A stretch of DNA of 64,000 bases. Source: Rhodocollybia butyracea (Eukaryota; Basidiomycota; Agaricomycetes; Agaricales; Omphalotaceae). Within the stretch, counting starts at the first letter, position 1. Each line of letters opens with the position of its first letter. A program made the translations under genes and the position numbers. The notes beneath the pieces were generated by a model. It was not told where the DNA came from. It made no database searches and saw nothing but the letters and a program-made list of their open reading frames with translations. The DNA is taken from positions 1-64,000 of the forward strand of contig JADNRY010000169.1 of assembly GCA_015501585.1 (NCBI GenBank). Reading direction: 5' to 3'. Shown piece by piece: positions 1-10,470 of the stretch.

Positions 1-1
1 A

Positions 2-217
2 GATCGAAGAGGAGGTAGCACCGTGAAAAGAAAAAGGAAAAGAATGAAAGAAAATCGACGTACCCTGGCGCCGCCGGAAATTTACTGGTACGGCGTTTAT
101 TGGCACCCGCGCTGGGTTTGGACAAACTCGGTCGTGTTCGGCGAGTCTCCGATAGAAGTCTATCGTCATCCCAATCTTGACGATCCAATCCCCACCTGCG
201 GTCCTCCCCTCGAATAG
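2..217 (+). CDS. 3' end of an unrecognised gene cut by the window edge
   Basis: An open frame runs from the first bases of the window to a TAG at 215-217, so any gene here begins outside. The visible end is about 71 residues, very basic at first (a KRKRKR run) and then rich in Trp, Tyr and Pro. No family is recognised and no splice signals test it. It could equally be chance. Confidence 0.25.
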   Translation, partial: DRRGGSTVKRKRKRMKENRRTLAPPEIYWYGVYWHPRWVWTNSVVFGESPIEVYRHPNLDDPIPTCGPPLE

Positions 218-1100
218 GATGTAGATGTACCCTCCGCCATCCGCGACAGAGACCACGCGAAGGCTACGGCGTCGAAAAAGCTCCTGCAAGACATGAAAAG
301 GACGTCGAGTCATTGATAGTAGGATGAGACTCGGAATTGGGGCTGCTTGGATCAGAGGTGGAACAGGGAGGGCGGGTTTCAATTGAATAAGAGAGTGGGT
401 ACGAGAGGCGGCGCTCTAAGTTGGTAAAGCTCTCGGGGTTGAGTTAGATATGAGTGAGGGAGGACAAACTACTCGTTTGGAGGGTAGGGAGGTATCGTTT
501 CAAGTCGAATAAGATAACGACGGAGCACTTGCGAGAACAAGACTAGATGGGCTGCTCGGATAGAACGGGATGTCGCAGATGCAAGGCAATATCTTTCGAG
601 AAGCAAGACTTGTGGCTATGATGAGAGAAGGTCGTCTTCGAGAAAGGATATATGGCTACATTCCGAGAACAAATCTGTACGAAGGGGAATCAAAAGTGAT
701 GCCTCCTCAGCAGCTTATACTGATCGCTCATAATTCGACTGCAAAGTAAATCTCAGTAACTATTCCCCCGGGAGATGTAAACATGTCCCTTTTCAAGCAG
801 GGGACCTCGTTTAAGATGTCTTGTATACATACTCACTTGCGCTTGGGACTTCCAAAAAAACTCCTCCTGAGAGTCACTAAATCAAGGACTGGGAGGGTGG
901 TGCCCAGCATCAAGGCGTAGAGTGTGCTCCTTCATCCGCGGCAGAGACAGGACGGCGGCGGCGACGAATGAGTCGATTTAGAATGGCAGTAGGGCGTCGG
1001 GCCATAATGCCCTCTGATAAGTGGAAAGATAGTATTCCAGCAGATTACCGGACACTGTCTGGTAACAGGCTTGGATCTTTGTGACTGGGCAGCACAATAG
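218..1100. other. No gene recognised
   Basis: Only short open frames without family resemblance and no clear repeat structure were seen in this stretch. Confidence 0.4.
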
Positions 1101-1147
1101 TGCTACCTGGGAGTAGGTCTGCTGCTGAATACCTTCTCTCCCATTTT

Positions 1148-1300
1148 AGACAGCAGTACTATGCCGCGAAGGGGAAGGAGAAGCCAGCACAATAACGCTG
1201 CTTCTCTTATATCCATGGCTACGAGCAGCCTCTCCACCTCCCCCCCCCACAGCATTACTATGCCACGAAGGGGAAAGAGAAGGCAGCACAATGATCTTGT
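1148..1300. repeat. Two-copy imperfect tandem repeat, period about 100 bp
   Basis: The phrase 'tactatgcc.cgaaggggaa' followed by 'gcagcacaat' or 'ccagcacaat' occurs near 1155-1195 and again near 1255-1291. A further 'gcagcacaat' lies at 1089. A short minus-strand open frame with two similar Leu-rich halves is a by-product of the repeat rather than evidence for a gene. Confidence 0.5.
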
Positions 1301-1360
1301 CTAGCCATCCCGCATGCGGCACCATGGAGGTGTCTGGGCCATGTATTTCTACCTGCTCTC

Positions 1361-1508
1361 GACGTCACGAAAGGTCACGATTCGACATCACGACATCACG
1401 CCAGTGACTGTCTTGATGTCGCGACGTCACGACGACGTGACGTCCTGACTGTGCGACGGCACCTCGTCGTGATGCACCGACGTCACGACGTCGTGACATC
1501 GCGACGTC
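1361..1508. repeat. Array of degenerate ACGTCACG / CGTGACGT motifs
   Basis: About 150 bp are built almost wholly from permutations of GACGTCACGA and its reverse complement, with several CRE-like TGACGT/ACGTCA cores in both orientations. Spacing is irregular, so it is not a clean tandem repeat. It could be a protein-binding cluster or transposon-terminal sequence. It ends abruptly at an AT-rich stretch near 1512. Confidence 0.6.
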
Positions 1509-1740
1509 CGCATAAATTTTCTCAGTGGGCTTTTTTTATAACTTCTCATATTTTTCGCACTGTGTATAAGTCAGGAATATTTAAAATTTCAGCGTTGAGT
1601 ATGAATTGAGGATTTTTAACAACATCTGCCGGGGATTATACAAAATTTTACAATTGCGATTGAACTGAGCAATTGCTAAAGATTCGCGCCTCTTTCGCGG
1701 TCTGATAATTTAATAAAAATGCAGTATTTTCTACCAGGGA

Positions 1741-1797
1741 AAAATGTGAGTGTATGCTGAGTAATTTGTACCTTTACTCAGCATAATCCTCGCATTT
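1741..1797. repeat. Imperfect inverted repeat (hairpin)
   Basis: Perfect 11-bp arms ATGCTGAGTAA (1754-1764) and TTACTCAGCAT (1774-1784) surround a 9-bp loop. The symmetry continues outward imperfectly, from AAAATG to CATTTT. It lies about 600 bp before the first recognisable hAT transposase exon and may belong to that element. Confidence 0.6.
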
Positions 1798-2389
1798 TCG
1801 GGCTGTGCAAATGGTCAATTCCTCGCAGTGCATCCCAATCTGGTACACTCATGCCATCACCTTCACCCACTGAAACTCCCCATCACCATATTTGTGCTCC
1901 CAATCAATGCTCCCATTCATGGCGCTGGAGATCTACTGTCTCCACTGTGCCACCACCATCTCAATCCGGACTTAGTGTCAGCATCCAGAGAATCCGGCGA
2001 TTTTCACAGGACACTTTCTCTTCTTCTTCGCTTATGGAAATTGCCAGCATACTACATCGTACGTTACCTATTAGATGACTGTATGTTTCTCTTTGTTATG
2101 TTTTCCCTTTTCCATCTTTCTCTTTTGTTTTTTTTTTGGGTAAGATGGACCTGTGGGGTCAATCTAGGGGGCATGTGTAACGCCTATGGCACGTTCATTG
2201 CCGTTAGCGCCGATATTACATAATTAGTCTACTCTTATCCTCGTACCACATACTCGTTTTGGTCTATTTCTCTAATAGAACGAGATCTTGCTCATGGTCT
2301 GAGGCATTAAGAGTCAGGGCTCTTACACAAGCCTTATTTAAGGTAATCATGAGGGCCGGGATCGAGGAGAAGGTATTTTGACACTGCCA

Positions 2390-4196
2390 CCGCTGCATAA
2401 CCCCTATAAACTTCATCTTGTTAAAGCTCGGGTTTGTTACTTGTGATAACGCCACTCCTAACCTCACCATGCTTGAGGAGAGAACTGGCATTCCTTGGGA
2501 TGCATTGAGAACTATGGTCCGGTAAGTGATTATCACTGTTATTGTTTGTTGCTCTGGATGATGTTCTGCACCTAGCTGTCTCGCGCACACTATCAATCTT
2601 GGTGCTCAAGCCATGATCAAGACACAGAGCCAGGCTGAACACTACTCAGTCTACAATACAGATGATACCATCGAGCTTGATTCAAAAGATGTAGTAGGAA
2701 AAATTTGTGCAACTGCAGTCAAAGTTTTGTTTACCTTTATTTTTTCTCTGATACAGTAATAACATTGTCTGTAGGTCAAATCGTCGAGCCAGCAGAAGGA
2801 ACTATTTGTTCGAATTCAAAATGCGCTTGACTCTACAAAGACACCCCTAATGATGATTCTTGATATGAAGGTTCCATGGTCATCAACCTTCAATATGATT
2901 TACCATGCCACACAGCTTCAGGAGGAAGTATAAGTATACGCTTCACTTAGAACTGTAGCTCACGACAATTTCAGGCCATTGAAATGTTTGTTTCAAAGTT
3001 GATCACTACCGAGCCAGCAGCAGCCAAGAAAGCAAAGCTTGAGAGACTGCAAATGGATAGTGAATGCTGGGCTAATTTGTCGGAGTTTGCCAGTCTCCTT
3101 GAGGTGCATGTACTGTCATATTTCTTCTATCAAGTAATCAATATTTGTTGTTAGTTCACCGATGATGCCCAACAATCATTTTCTTCAGACTGCTATCCAT
3201 CCTTGTACCTTGCCATTCCTGCACTGGAAGCGTTGCATACGGCTTGGTCTGACCGACGAGATGACACCATGTATTCCACGTATGAACCCGCACTCACTGC
3301 AGCAATCAATGTCATTGAAAAATACTACAATAAGACCAGTGATTCAGATGCATATGTGATATCTACAGGTTTGTCATTTCTTTTCGCTATACCTTTGTTT
3401 GATGACTTTATTTGCTTCATAGCACTCAACCCTACAGCAAAGCTTAAACACTTTGAGGACAACTGGGAAAGAGATCTGAGTGCAGAAGTTAATGTGTTTG
3501 TTGAAGATACGGTGAGTCATATCTGCAAGCACTTTTGTTTTGAGCTAACTGTTTTCAGTTTAAACGATACTATGCCACGATTCACGGTAGTATCAGTCAG
3601 ACACCTGAAGCATTGTCTGTAAAGATGAGTACAAAGACCAAGCGACTATTCACTGATAAGCATTGTCGGGGTGAATCGTCACCTTCAACCCCTTCTTCAA
3701 ATGTTGAAGCATGGCATGCGGAGTATAATAAGTTCATGGGTTGTGGTCCTGAAGCATTACCAGCTGACATGTCAATCATTACTTGGTGGGCACTAAGTGC
3801 CTGTCATCAAACTTTCTCTTTCATTGCACTCATGAAACATAGATTAACTTGCAACATCTTGGTCCAGTATGGACTGCTATTGCTTTGGATTATCTTGGTA
3901 TCATGGCTAGCTCTGTTTCAAGTGAGCAATGCTTCTCAGCTGGGGGTCTTGTTCTTACAAAGCTCCGCAATCGACTGCAAGGTGATATTATGGAAGTGAT
4001 ACAGGTAATTAAGTCGATGTTATGAGATACTGTAGAATTTCAGGAGCAAGGGCCTAGTCTTGCAACCAAGGATCAGATCGGCAAGGAGGAATTGGAAGAG
4101 GATGTAATTATGACAGAAGTTTCAGCTTCAGCTACTTCTGAGAGCCAGGATTGGGTCATAGAATTAGACAATGACTGTTTTGAAGAGAACAAATAG
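2390..4196 (+). pseudogene. hAT-superfamily transposase remnant, many introns
   Basis: Spliced by eye, successive exon-like blocks give hAT transposase landmarks in order: VTCDNATPN (about 2435-2460), CLAHTINLGAQ (about 2576 on), LDMKVPWSSTFNM (about 2860), then near the end LGIMASSVSSEQCFSAGG and KLRNRLQGDI (about 3890-4000), the signature of the C-terminal dimerisation region. The last exon ends at a TAG at 4194-4196. hAT enzymes cut and paste DNA and leave 8-bp target duplications. The N-terminal half with the zinc finger and first catalytic Asp was not found, and a stop lies just before the first block, so this is taken as a decayed copy. A Ser/Pro-rich open frame at 1851-2078 might be its degraded start. 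Confidence 0.8.
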
Positions 4197-4214
4197 ATTT
4201 CTTTTGTGTATTTC

Positions 4215-4346
4215 CTTTTTTGGACTTGACCCTGGGCCAGACCACTGGCCCAACCCAACCCGACCCTGACCCTTATAGGGGGGCCAGGGTCAGGATTTTG
4301 GCAGACCCTGACCCTCTTTGACCCGACCCGGCCCTCCCCAACACTA
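4215..4346. repeat. ACCCTGACCC-rich subterminal region, probable hAT 3' end
   Basis: Directly after the transposase stop comes a dense run of ACCC/GACCC motifs, including an inverted pair around 4256-4290. It ends in CCCCAACACTA (4336-4346), which read inward is TAGTGTTGGGG, a typical hAT terminus. No matching left end or 8-bp duplication was located, so the boundary is tentative. Confidence 0.5.
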
Positions 4347-4637
4347 CTGGCAGTGAAGGTAATACCAAATTAACCAAATTACCAGGAACTTGTACCACAC
4401 TCTTAGTGGCTCACTAACTTTTCAGCTAAGTTAAGGAACCCTCACTCTGGAGACAAATAATCCCTTACTAGAAACTGTCCCCTCTAAGAAAGCAACTAGA
4501 TTTAACTTGGTTATAATTACAAACTTAAAGTCCTAACCAGAAACTCAAGTGGGCACAAGGTTCAGTGGTGAAGTATCAGTCCCTATTAAAGTGGCTAGAT
4601 GTCACAAGTCAGCGGCACCAGCACTCTCTAACTTATC
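4347..4637. other. No gene recognised
   Basis: AT-rich spacer between the hAT 3' end and the foldback element. Nothing further was recognised. Confidence 0.4.
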
Positions 4638-5150
4638 ACACTATGGCGCGTTCTTTAAATGGTGCGCAAAAAAGTCAATGACATATGCAACGACAAATGT
4701 TAAGCAAAAATTAACGAATGTACTATGAAAAAGTATTGCGATAAAGTAAATGACATTTGTGACTATTATTTTAAACAATTGCGTGTGAAATCCTTTTCCT
4801 ATATCAGGCGCAAAAGGCTCTAGAAAATCAATTTCTTTGTCCCACGCCATTCATATTGTTTTTTGCGTGCAAAACACAATCGGGAGGCGGTGGCATTGTG
4901 TTTTGCGCACAAAAAACAATATGAATGGCGTGGGACAAAGAAATTGATTTTCTAGAGCCTTTTGCGCCCAATATAGGAAAAGGATTTCACACGCAATTGT
5001 TTAAAATAATAGTCACAAATGTCATTTACTTTATCCTCAGTTTATCGCAATACTTTTTCATAGGACATTCACTAATTTTTGCTTAACATTTGTCGTTGTA
5101 TATGTCATTGACTTTTTCGCGCGCGCCATTTAAAGAATGCGCTGTAGTGT
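4638..5150. mobile_element. 513-bp foldback (MITE-like) element
   Basis: Two arms of about 245-255 bp are near-perfect inverted copies around a short GC-rich centre near 4885-4897. The outer ends are ACACTA...TAGTGT, so the termini resemble CACTA elements. Matching pairs include AAAGTCAATGACATA/TATGTCATTGACTTT and TCCCACGCCATTCATATTG with its complement. No clean target duplication is visible. A minus-strand open frame inside is a product of the arm and is not annotated as a gene. Confidence 0.85.
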
Positions 5151-6066
5151 CCATCGGACAGTATCTCTGCTTTGTTCTGGACCATGGCTTCGGAATATCT
5201 TGATTCCCTTGTAGATCATAAGATCTGTAGTATTTGTGAACTAGCTGTTTCTAAAGTATGAGGTTTGCCTTCCCTCTTAAATATTTCCCTGGGTGGTGCA
5301 TCCACTAGCTCTTATCCCACTTTGAGACATCCCTTTTGTAGAGTGATAAGCTCCTGAGTAGAATCTAGGTTGACTAGCCTAGTGTTAACGTCTCTGGGCA
5401 CCTCAAGTATCCCTGCTAGCTTGGCTTCCGGCTACACTTGTAGGCATACCATAATGGCTAGCTAAGTATTATCTACACAGTGTATCAAAAAGTATAGTTA
5501 CATGCCTAGGTGCAAAAATCACATATTACCAGAGCCCTCCAGGCTCTGGGGAATGGCTCAGAATTTTGTGCAAGGCCAACTTCCCGAGGCTTTTGACCAA
5601 GGCCATAACTGGCACATATATAAGTACAACGGTAAGCACTGCATAGTAGAAGCATAGTAGAAAGGGCAGTTTGAAGGTCCTGATTGATATTATATGATGT
5701 TATAATGACTCACTACTATCAAGTGCCTCACATCCAGTCTCCTCTATCCAGAACAATGCTCATATCTCCTGTGGAAACTAGAGATTACTGGTAGGAAGTA
5801 AAAAGTTACCATCTAAAAAGACTACTCTGTGGCCTACCTCAGTAGCAGTAATGATGTGTCATGGTTTGGTTCAAAATTGGCTGTTGTGGGGTTGTTTCCG
5901 GCGCTCACTCTCTCTCTATAATCCATGATGTTGGAATACATTTTGTGTAACAAGATGTAAAGGTAGAACATGTCAATGCAAGGCACGAGTACATTGTACC
6001 CTATTGGAAGTATTCATCATGATCACTGAACACTCTTTGGATCTCAAGAACCACCAAATTCCTCAT
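5151..6066. other. No gene recognised
   Basis: Intergenic sequence with only short open frames and no repeat that could be recognised by eye. Confidence 0.4.
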
Positions 6067-6415
6067 ATCTAGGGCTCTGCACTGTACCATATACGGTTAC
6101 GGCCGTATATTTTACGGTGCCATACAGCTACAATTGCATCTGCAAAACCTGGGATGAGCTTTGGCTGCTCTGGAGCACTCTGGAGCCCTCCAAAGCTGTC
6201 AAAGCTGTCAAAGCAACCCAGAGCACTTCAGAGTGCTCTACCCTTGCTCTGAGATGCTTTGGACTGAATAGCAACTGAATACAACTGCTTTGATCAGAAC
6301 CCAGGTTTTGCAGATGTGGGCCGTGACCGTACCGTACAACTGTAGTTCCATGTGTCTGACGGTTACAGTACCGTAAAAGTATGGCCATAATACGGCAATA
6401 CGGCGTACCGCACTA
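6067..6415. mobile_element. Foldback element with ACGGTA-rich ends
   Basis: The ends carry imperfect inverted copies of a segment rich in TACGG and TTTTACGGT. Inside them a perfect 17-bp pair, CATCTGCAAAACCTGGG (about 6137) and CCCAGGTTTTGCAGATG (about 6299), encloses a region of smaller inverted GGAGCACTCTGGAG-type repeats. This is the structure of a non-autonomous inverted-repeat element. The flanks CTAGGGCT and CTAGAGAG are similar but not identical. Confidence 0.65.
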
Positions 6416-6732
6416 GAGAGAAAAAAATTGGGTGCCATGGGTCCTTAAAATGGTTACAATCAAGTTCATATCAGTGGAAGATAGCCTTAGATGTAGGTTT
6501 GATCAATTATTTTCTGCTTCCAAGACAGGATATGGCAAGAAAATGGGATTGATGAGGAGTTCTGGAGATGCCGATGGTCCGGGTTCATCTCAAAGTGGCT
6601 CCCACCACCTAATAAAAAATATATATACAGCTGAAAGATATGATAAACTAGTTCCCTAAGAGATAATTGGGTGTAAAAAAATGAAAGATGTTACTTTTAG
6701 TGATCAGGCTCTGTGTTTTCTCAGTTTATCTG

Positions 6733-6865
6733 GTATACCGTATTTACGGCTGTAACAGCCGTCAAAATACGGTGAATATGGCTATTTACCTTACCATAGG
6801 CCGTACCGTATCAAGATGCTTCAGAGGTCTCTATGGTACGGTTCCATAACCGTACTTGCAAGTGT
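6733..6865. repeat. Second cluster of ACGGTA/TACCGT motifs
   Basis: Repeated ATACGGT, GGTACGG and complements, with the pair ACGGCTGTAACAGCCGT forming a short palindrome. It is related in composition to the ends of the foldback element 300 bp upstream and is probably a decayed relative. Confidence 0.5.
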
Positions 6866-7167
6866 GGGCCACCGCGCCAAGCGCGTGGCAGGTACGAGTC
6901 CTGCAAGACACTAGTTATGAATTGTGCACTGCAACAACCGCCAACGAAATGTAAAAAACCGAGGAAGTAAGTGTGGGGGCTACAAAAATGGAAATAAAGT
7001 TTATTAAGATGGATAAATGCTGTGTGGCAAAAAGAATGTACAGCACTGATAATCCACGCATTAGAGGTGCAACCACAACGGCATTTGATGCAAGAAGTTT
7101 AAGAGTAAAAAGGTAGATGCGGCAAAGTTTTGGGTAACATGGGACATACAGTGGGTACATCAGAAAG

Positions 7168-8155
7168 TCACATGCCAAGCACTTTGACATTTCTAAATAT
7201 GGGGAAACGATTCTTCCAAATTTGGGCAAGATCAACCCTAATCGGGCAGAAATTCCCACGCAAAACCGGCCATAAGGACGAGCCTTCATTACATTCAGGA
7301 CTCGTAATAAACCGTCCGTATAAACTGTACATATGGTTCCGGTGCAGAGCCCTACTCATATCTGGAGGATTCACATCCACGCATATCTTGCTATCATGAA
7401 AAGCGATATCACCTTCATAGCACACTCTATCCCCAAATTCATAACCTCCTCCACAGTAAGAGGCTTGGATCGTGCAATGAGTTCCACGAGTGAAGGGATG
7501 AAATAGCTAGGAATTTGTTGTTGGCAAGCAATTTTGACCTTCCTTGGGGGATCATTGAATACAGCAATCCTATCAATAGCGCCTTTGCAAATGTTGGTCA
7601 TGTCATATTTTGTGACTAGCTCAAGCACAGAGACCCATTTGTTCAAATTGAAATCAGGGACTTGGTCGGCTGGGTCCTGGCTGAGGGTACTAAAATAGTG
7701 CAAGAGGAAGGAAAGAAGGAAAGTGGACAGTAACACAGATGAACTATTAGCGAGAGTTGATTAGTACAATCAGAACACTCACGGATGTCGATGAAACAAC
7801 AGCCTCAAAAGTCACTCCCAGTCCTTCTTTGCAAGCTGCTCAAGATGAGTTGGATTTTCGTTGATTGATCCTTCTGAAGCATTTCCCTCCCCGACAGGAA
7901 GCGAGAACATTGTTTCAAACACTTTGGATTCTTCAACGAAAGGTAATTTGCTCACACTCCTTTTGCATGAGGTATCTTGTATAAAATATCTTGTACCTGT
8001 AAAAAGTAATTCCAGTATCCAGCTAACTGAATGTATTTCATATGTACTTGGAAAACCACACAATCAAAATAAAAGCTGGGACTTCTTATTGCAGTTGGTT
8101 GCTGTGAGATGGTTTTTGCTTCGTCGATAACGTCTACGGCGTCTACCATAGGCAT
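7168..8155 (-). pseudogene. BTB/POZ-domain protein pseudogene
   Basis: The start (SFYFDCVVFQ, 8155 down) and later blocks (ESKVFETMFSLP, DFNLNKWVSVLEL, KVDVNPPDM-like end) match the BTB copy at 26.8-27.7 kb exon by exon, including intron positions. BTB proteins are dimerising adaptors, and this small single-domain type is abundant in mushroom genomes. Lesions: an insertion in the second exon after KIPHAK shifts the frame (about 8068), a TGT to TGA nonsense change follows the conserved DWE (7812-7814), and a deletion of roughly 50 bp after KVISL shifts the frame again (about 7395). These make a functional product very unlikely. Confidence 0.8.
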
Positions 8156-8159
8156 TCTA

Positions 8160-8835
8160 ATTCAAGGTGAATATGTTGAGAGTAAGCTGAGGCCACTGCA
8201 ATAGAATAGAAGATGCACAAAAAAGTCCTCGCTGGTTGTATGTAAGTAAAAAAAGATGAGGTCGCCGCATATGTGGCATTAAAGAGTCATCACATGACAT
8301 TCTTGTAACTCTTTTCGAAGCCAGTTGATGAAACAGCTCAAAATCCTTTCTCCTTTCCAGCCAACCATGGAAAAAACTACACTTTTCTTCTGGTGAACTA
8401 TTGACCGTCATTTCACCATTCTGTTGTCTCACTTTTCCGCAACAAATTCTTCTGAGCCTGTGGCTATAGCGGGGTCATCAATGGTGGTAAGCTTGGCAGT
8501 GTATTAGGAAATGCAAAGAATATAGATGGGATGGGACTCGGGCTGGCAATTTGGAGGCTTTCTTCTGTTTCTGATCATCTGCATCGCCAGATAGATTGAA
8601 AGAAATTTTGACAGTAGTGTTCACACAATCTTGCAATCAACTCGCAATATCGACCTTTCTTTTTTTGCCACATTGAGTTCTGAAAAACAAAATCATCACA
8701 ATGGAGAGTCCACCGGCACCACCCACTCATTGACCCAATTCTCGTCCTGTTCGCGCTGGTCACAAAATCTGAATCATGGGCTGGAAGGCCAGGCGATGAC
8801 TGAGATTTGAGAGATGCATTCTGAGAGGTTGGAGC
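8160..8835. other. No gene recognised
   Basis: Short open frames on the minus strand at 8157-8432 and 8575-8844 have no recognisable family or flanking splice signals. Confidence 0.4.
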
Positions 8836-9069
8836 GCTGAGCAATTGTCAAAGAATACTTGTATGTTCACTCTTTTTGCATGAGCCTTAATATTTTTTCA
8901 AACATTCAATGCGGTTTTCACTCAGGGTGTTTACTTATGCTGCAAGATCACATTTCTTGTATCCATTTCCATGTCCAAAGAAGTTTCACAAGCTTACACA
9001 AGGACTGGACATTGCTGAAGAATGTTAGTATTGAGCTTGCTTAGCTTATCTTCAGACTGCACCTATAAT
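8836..9069. repeat. Direct repeat, left copy (234 bp)
   Basis: Starts GCTGAGCAATTGTC and ends GCACCTATAAT. A copy with roughly 85% identity by eye occurs at 9331-9542 in the same orientation. The pair brackets a short Cys-rich coding-like fragment. Confidence 0.8.
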
Positions 9070-9330
9070 ACGATGTGAGAAGCGCAAGTCCGACTGCCAT
9101 AAGGTGAAAGCGGGTGCTGCCTGCGCAGAGTGCCGCGTGGCTAAGCTCCGGTGCAGCTGGGTTTCGGAGAAGGGGAGCCAAAAGCGGGCGAAGGTAGAGC
9201 AGGAGGAAGTCGTTGACACCAAACTGCGCTCACTACTAGTGTGTTATCCCTCGTTCGGGAGATTGCAGTGCAGAGATGCGGAGGGAGATGAATGCAGAAA
9301 GGTCTCGGGACCGAAACAAAGCGAGGTCGG
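9070..9330 (+). pseudogene. Cys-rich (putative zinc-binding) coding fragment
   Basis: One frame across 9073-9170 contains CEKRKSDC followed nine residues later by CAECRVAKLRC and then a basic/acidic segment. This spacing resembles the small CxxC...C...CxxCxxxKxxC motifs seen in fungal DNA-binding-type proteins, but one Cys of the first pair is Lys. The frame has no identified start, and it sits between two direct repeats, so it looks like a mobilised or decaying gene piece rather than an active gene. Confidence 0.35.
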
Positions 9331-9542
9331 GCTGAGCAATTGTCCAAGAATACTTGTATGTTCACTCTTTTGCATGAGATTTTTTCAAACATTTAATGTT
9401 GTTTTCGCTCAGGCTGTTTATGCTGCAAGATATTCTCGTGTCCGTTTCCATGTCCGAAGAAGCTTTACGAGCTTACACGGGGACTGGACATTGCTGAAGA
9501 ATGTTAGTATCGAGCTTGCTTATCTTCGAACCGCACCTATAA
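9331..9542. repeat. Direct repeat, right copy (212 bp)
   Basis: Second copy of the unit at 8836-9069, with small deletions (for example in the poly-T and TTACTTATGC parts). Both copies hold GGACTGGACATTGCTGAAGA. Confidence 0.8.
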
Positions 9543-9691
9543 TTTGAGTCGGTTTTATACGCTTTGTTCTCTGCTACAGCCTAACAAATGAATAGATCTC
9601 AAATGTGGTTTTTGCTCTGGGAAATGTTTTGCTCGATCTATTAGTATTTGTACCATGCTCCTCATGCACTCCTCCGAGCCCCGATAACCCT

Positions 9692-10470
9692 CTAATAGAC
9701 CGCCGTATACTTATCCAAATCGGTCATCATGCGATCCCACCTTCCATCATGCCACTTCATGATCCTCGTCCACTCCTCGCTCTCCTTCCCGTAGACAGTC
9801 TTTGTCATGATAAGCATAGCTGCTACCACAAAGTCCGCAAACGAAATCGCATCTCCCATGACCCATCTATCCTCCGGTTTCATAAGTGCCTTCACACCCC
9901 CCAACACCTCCTCCGCCTTCTCCCACTCCGCAACGCGTGTTTCCTTGGACATGCTCGCTGCATTTGACACTGCGGCCGCAAAAGCGCGTGTCAAGTACTC
10001 CGCACTCGGGGCATTCATCGTTTTTGTCACTGCGTCTGGCACCACAAGTGACACCAAGGGTGTAGCTCTCGAGTCGACTAACTCCCTGAAAGCAGTTTGG
10101 AGAGCATGCGTCCCTGCGGGGATGAGCTGAGTCGGGGTAGGATAGGTTTTGTCGAGGTATTCAGCGATGACTGCGGAGTCGGCGATGATTGCGCCGGTAG
10201 AGTCGTCGTGGATGGTGGGGAGGGTGTAGAAGGGGGTACCATCCTTTCTGCGACCGGTTGGAAGAGCTCCGAGCTTTTTCATCGTGGGCTCGATGTCAGG
10301 GAATTCGATCCATATGGTTTTGTATGTGATGTTTTTGAAGTTTAAACTGTATCTGGGCGCGGGATGAGTAAAAAGATGGTAGCGTGGTCGATGCGTGCAT
10401 ACCTTGCTTTCCAAGCAGACATATTCCAGGGACGTCCTGCTTTGCTGTCGAAATCGTAGAGAGTGATCAT
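9692..10470 (-). CDS. Glutathione S-transferase, fungal etherase-like type
   Basis: Two exons (10470-10403 and 10346-9692) with a 56-nt GT-AG intron give 240 residues, the usual length of a cytosolic GST. The N-terminal thioredoxin-fold half starts MITLYDFDSKAG and has the intron-spanning WNMSAWKAS. The glutathione-binding strand is visible as LPTIHDDSTGAIIADSAVIA, with the cis-Pro and acidic-Ser pair at about residues 72-86. The helical C-terminal half ends LDKYTAVY. Such enzymes conjugate or cleave with glutathione in detoxification and breakdown of lignin- or wood-derived aromatics. The subclass is inferred from resemblance to basidiomycete GSTs. The frame is intact with no lesions. Confidence 0.88.

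Noticed and set aside
1103..1291. 62-codon minus-strand Leu-rich frame
   Set aside because: It follows from a two-copy tandem repeat and shows no other coding evidence.
4641..4850. 69-codon minus-strand frame
   Set aside because: It lies entirely in one arm of the foldback element and has no family resemblance.
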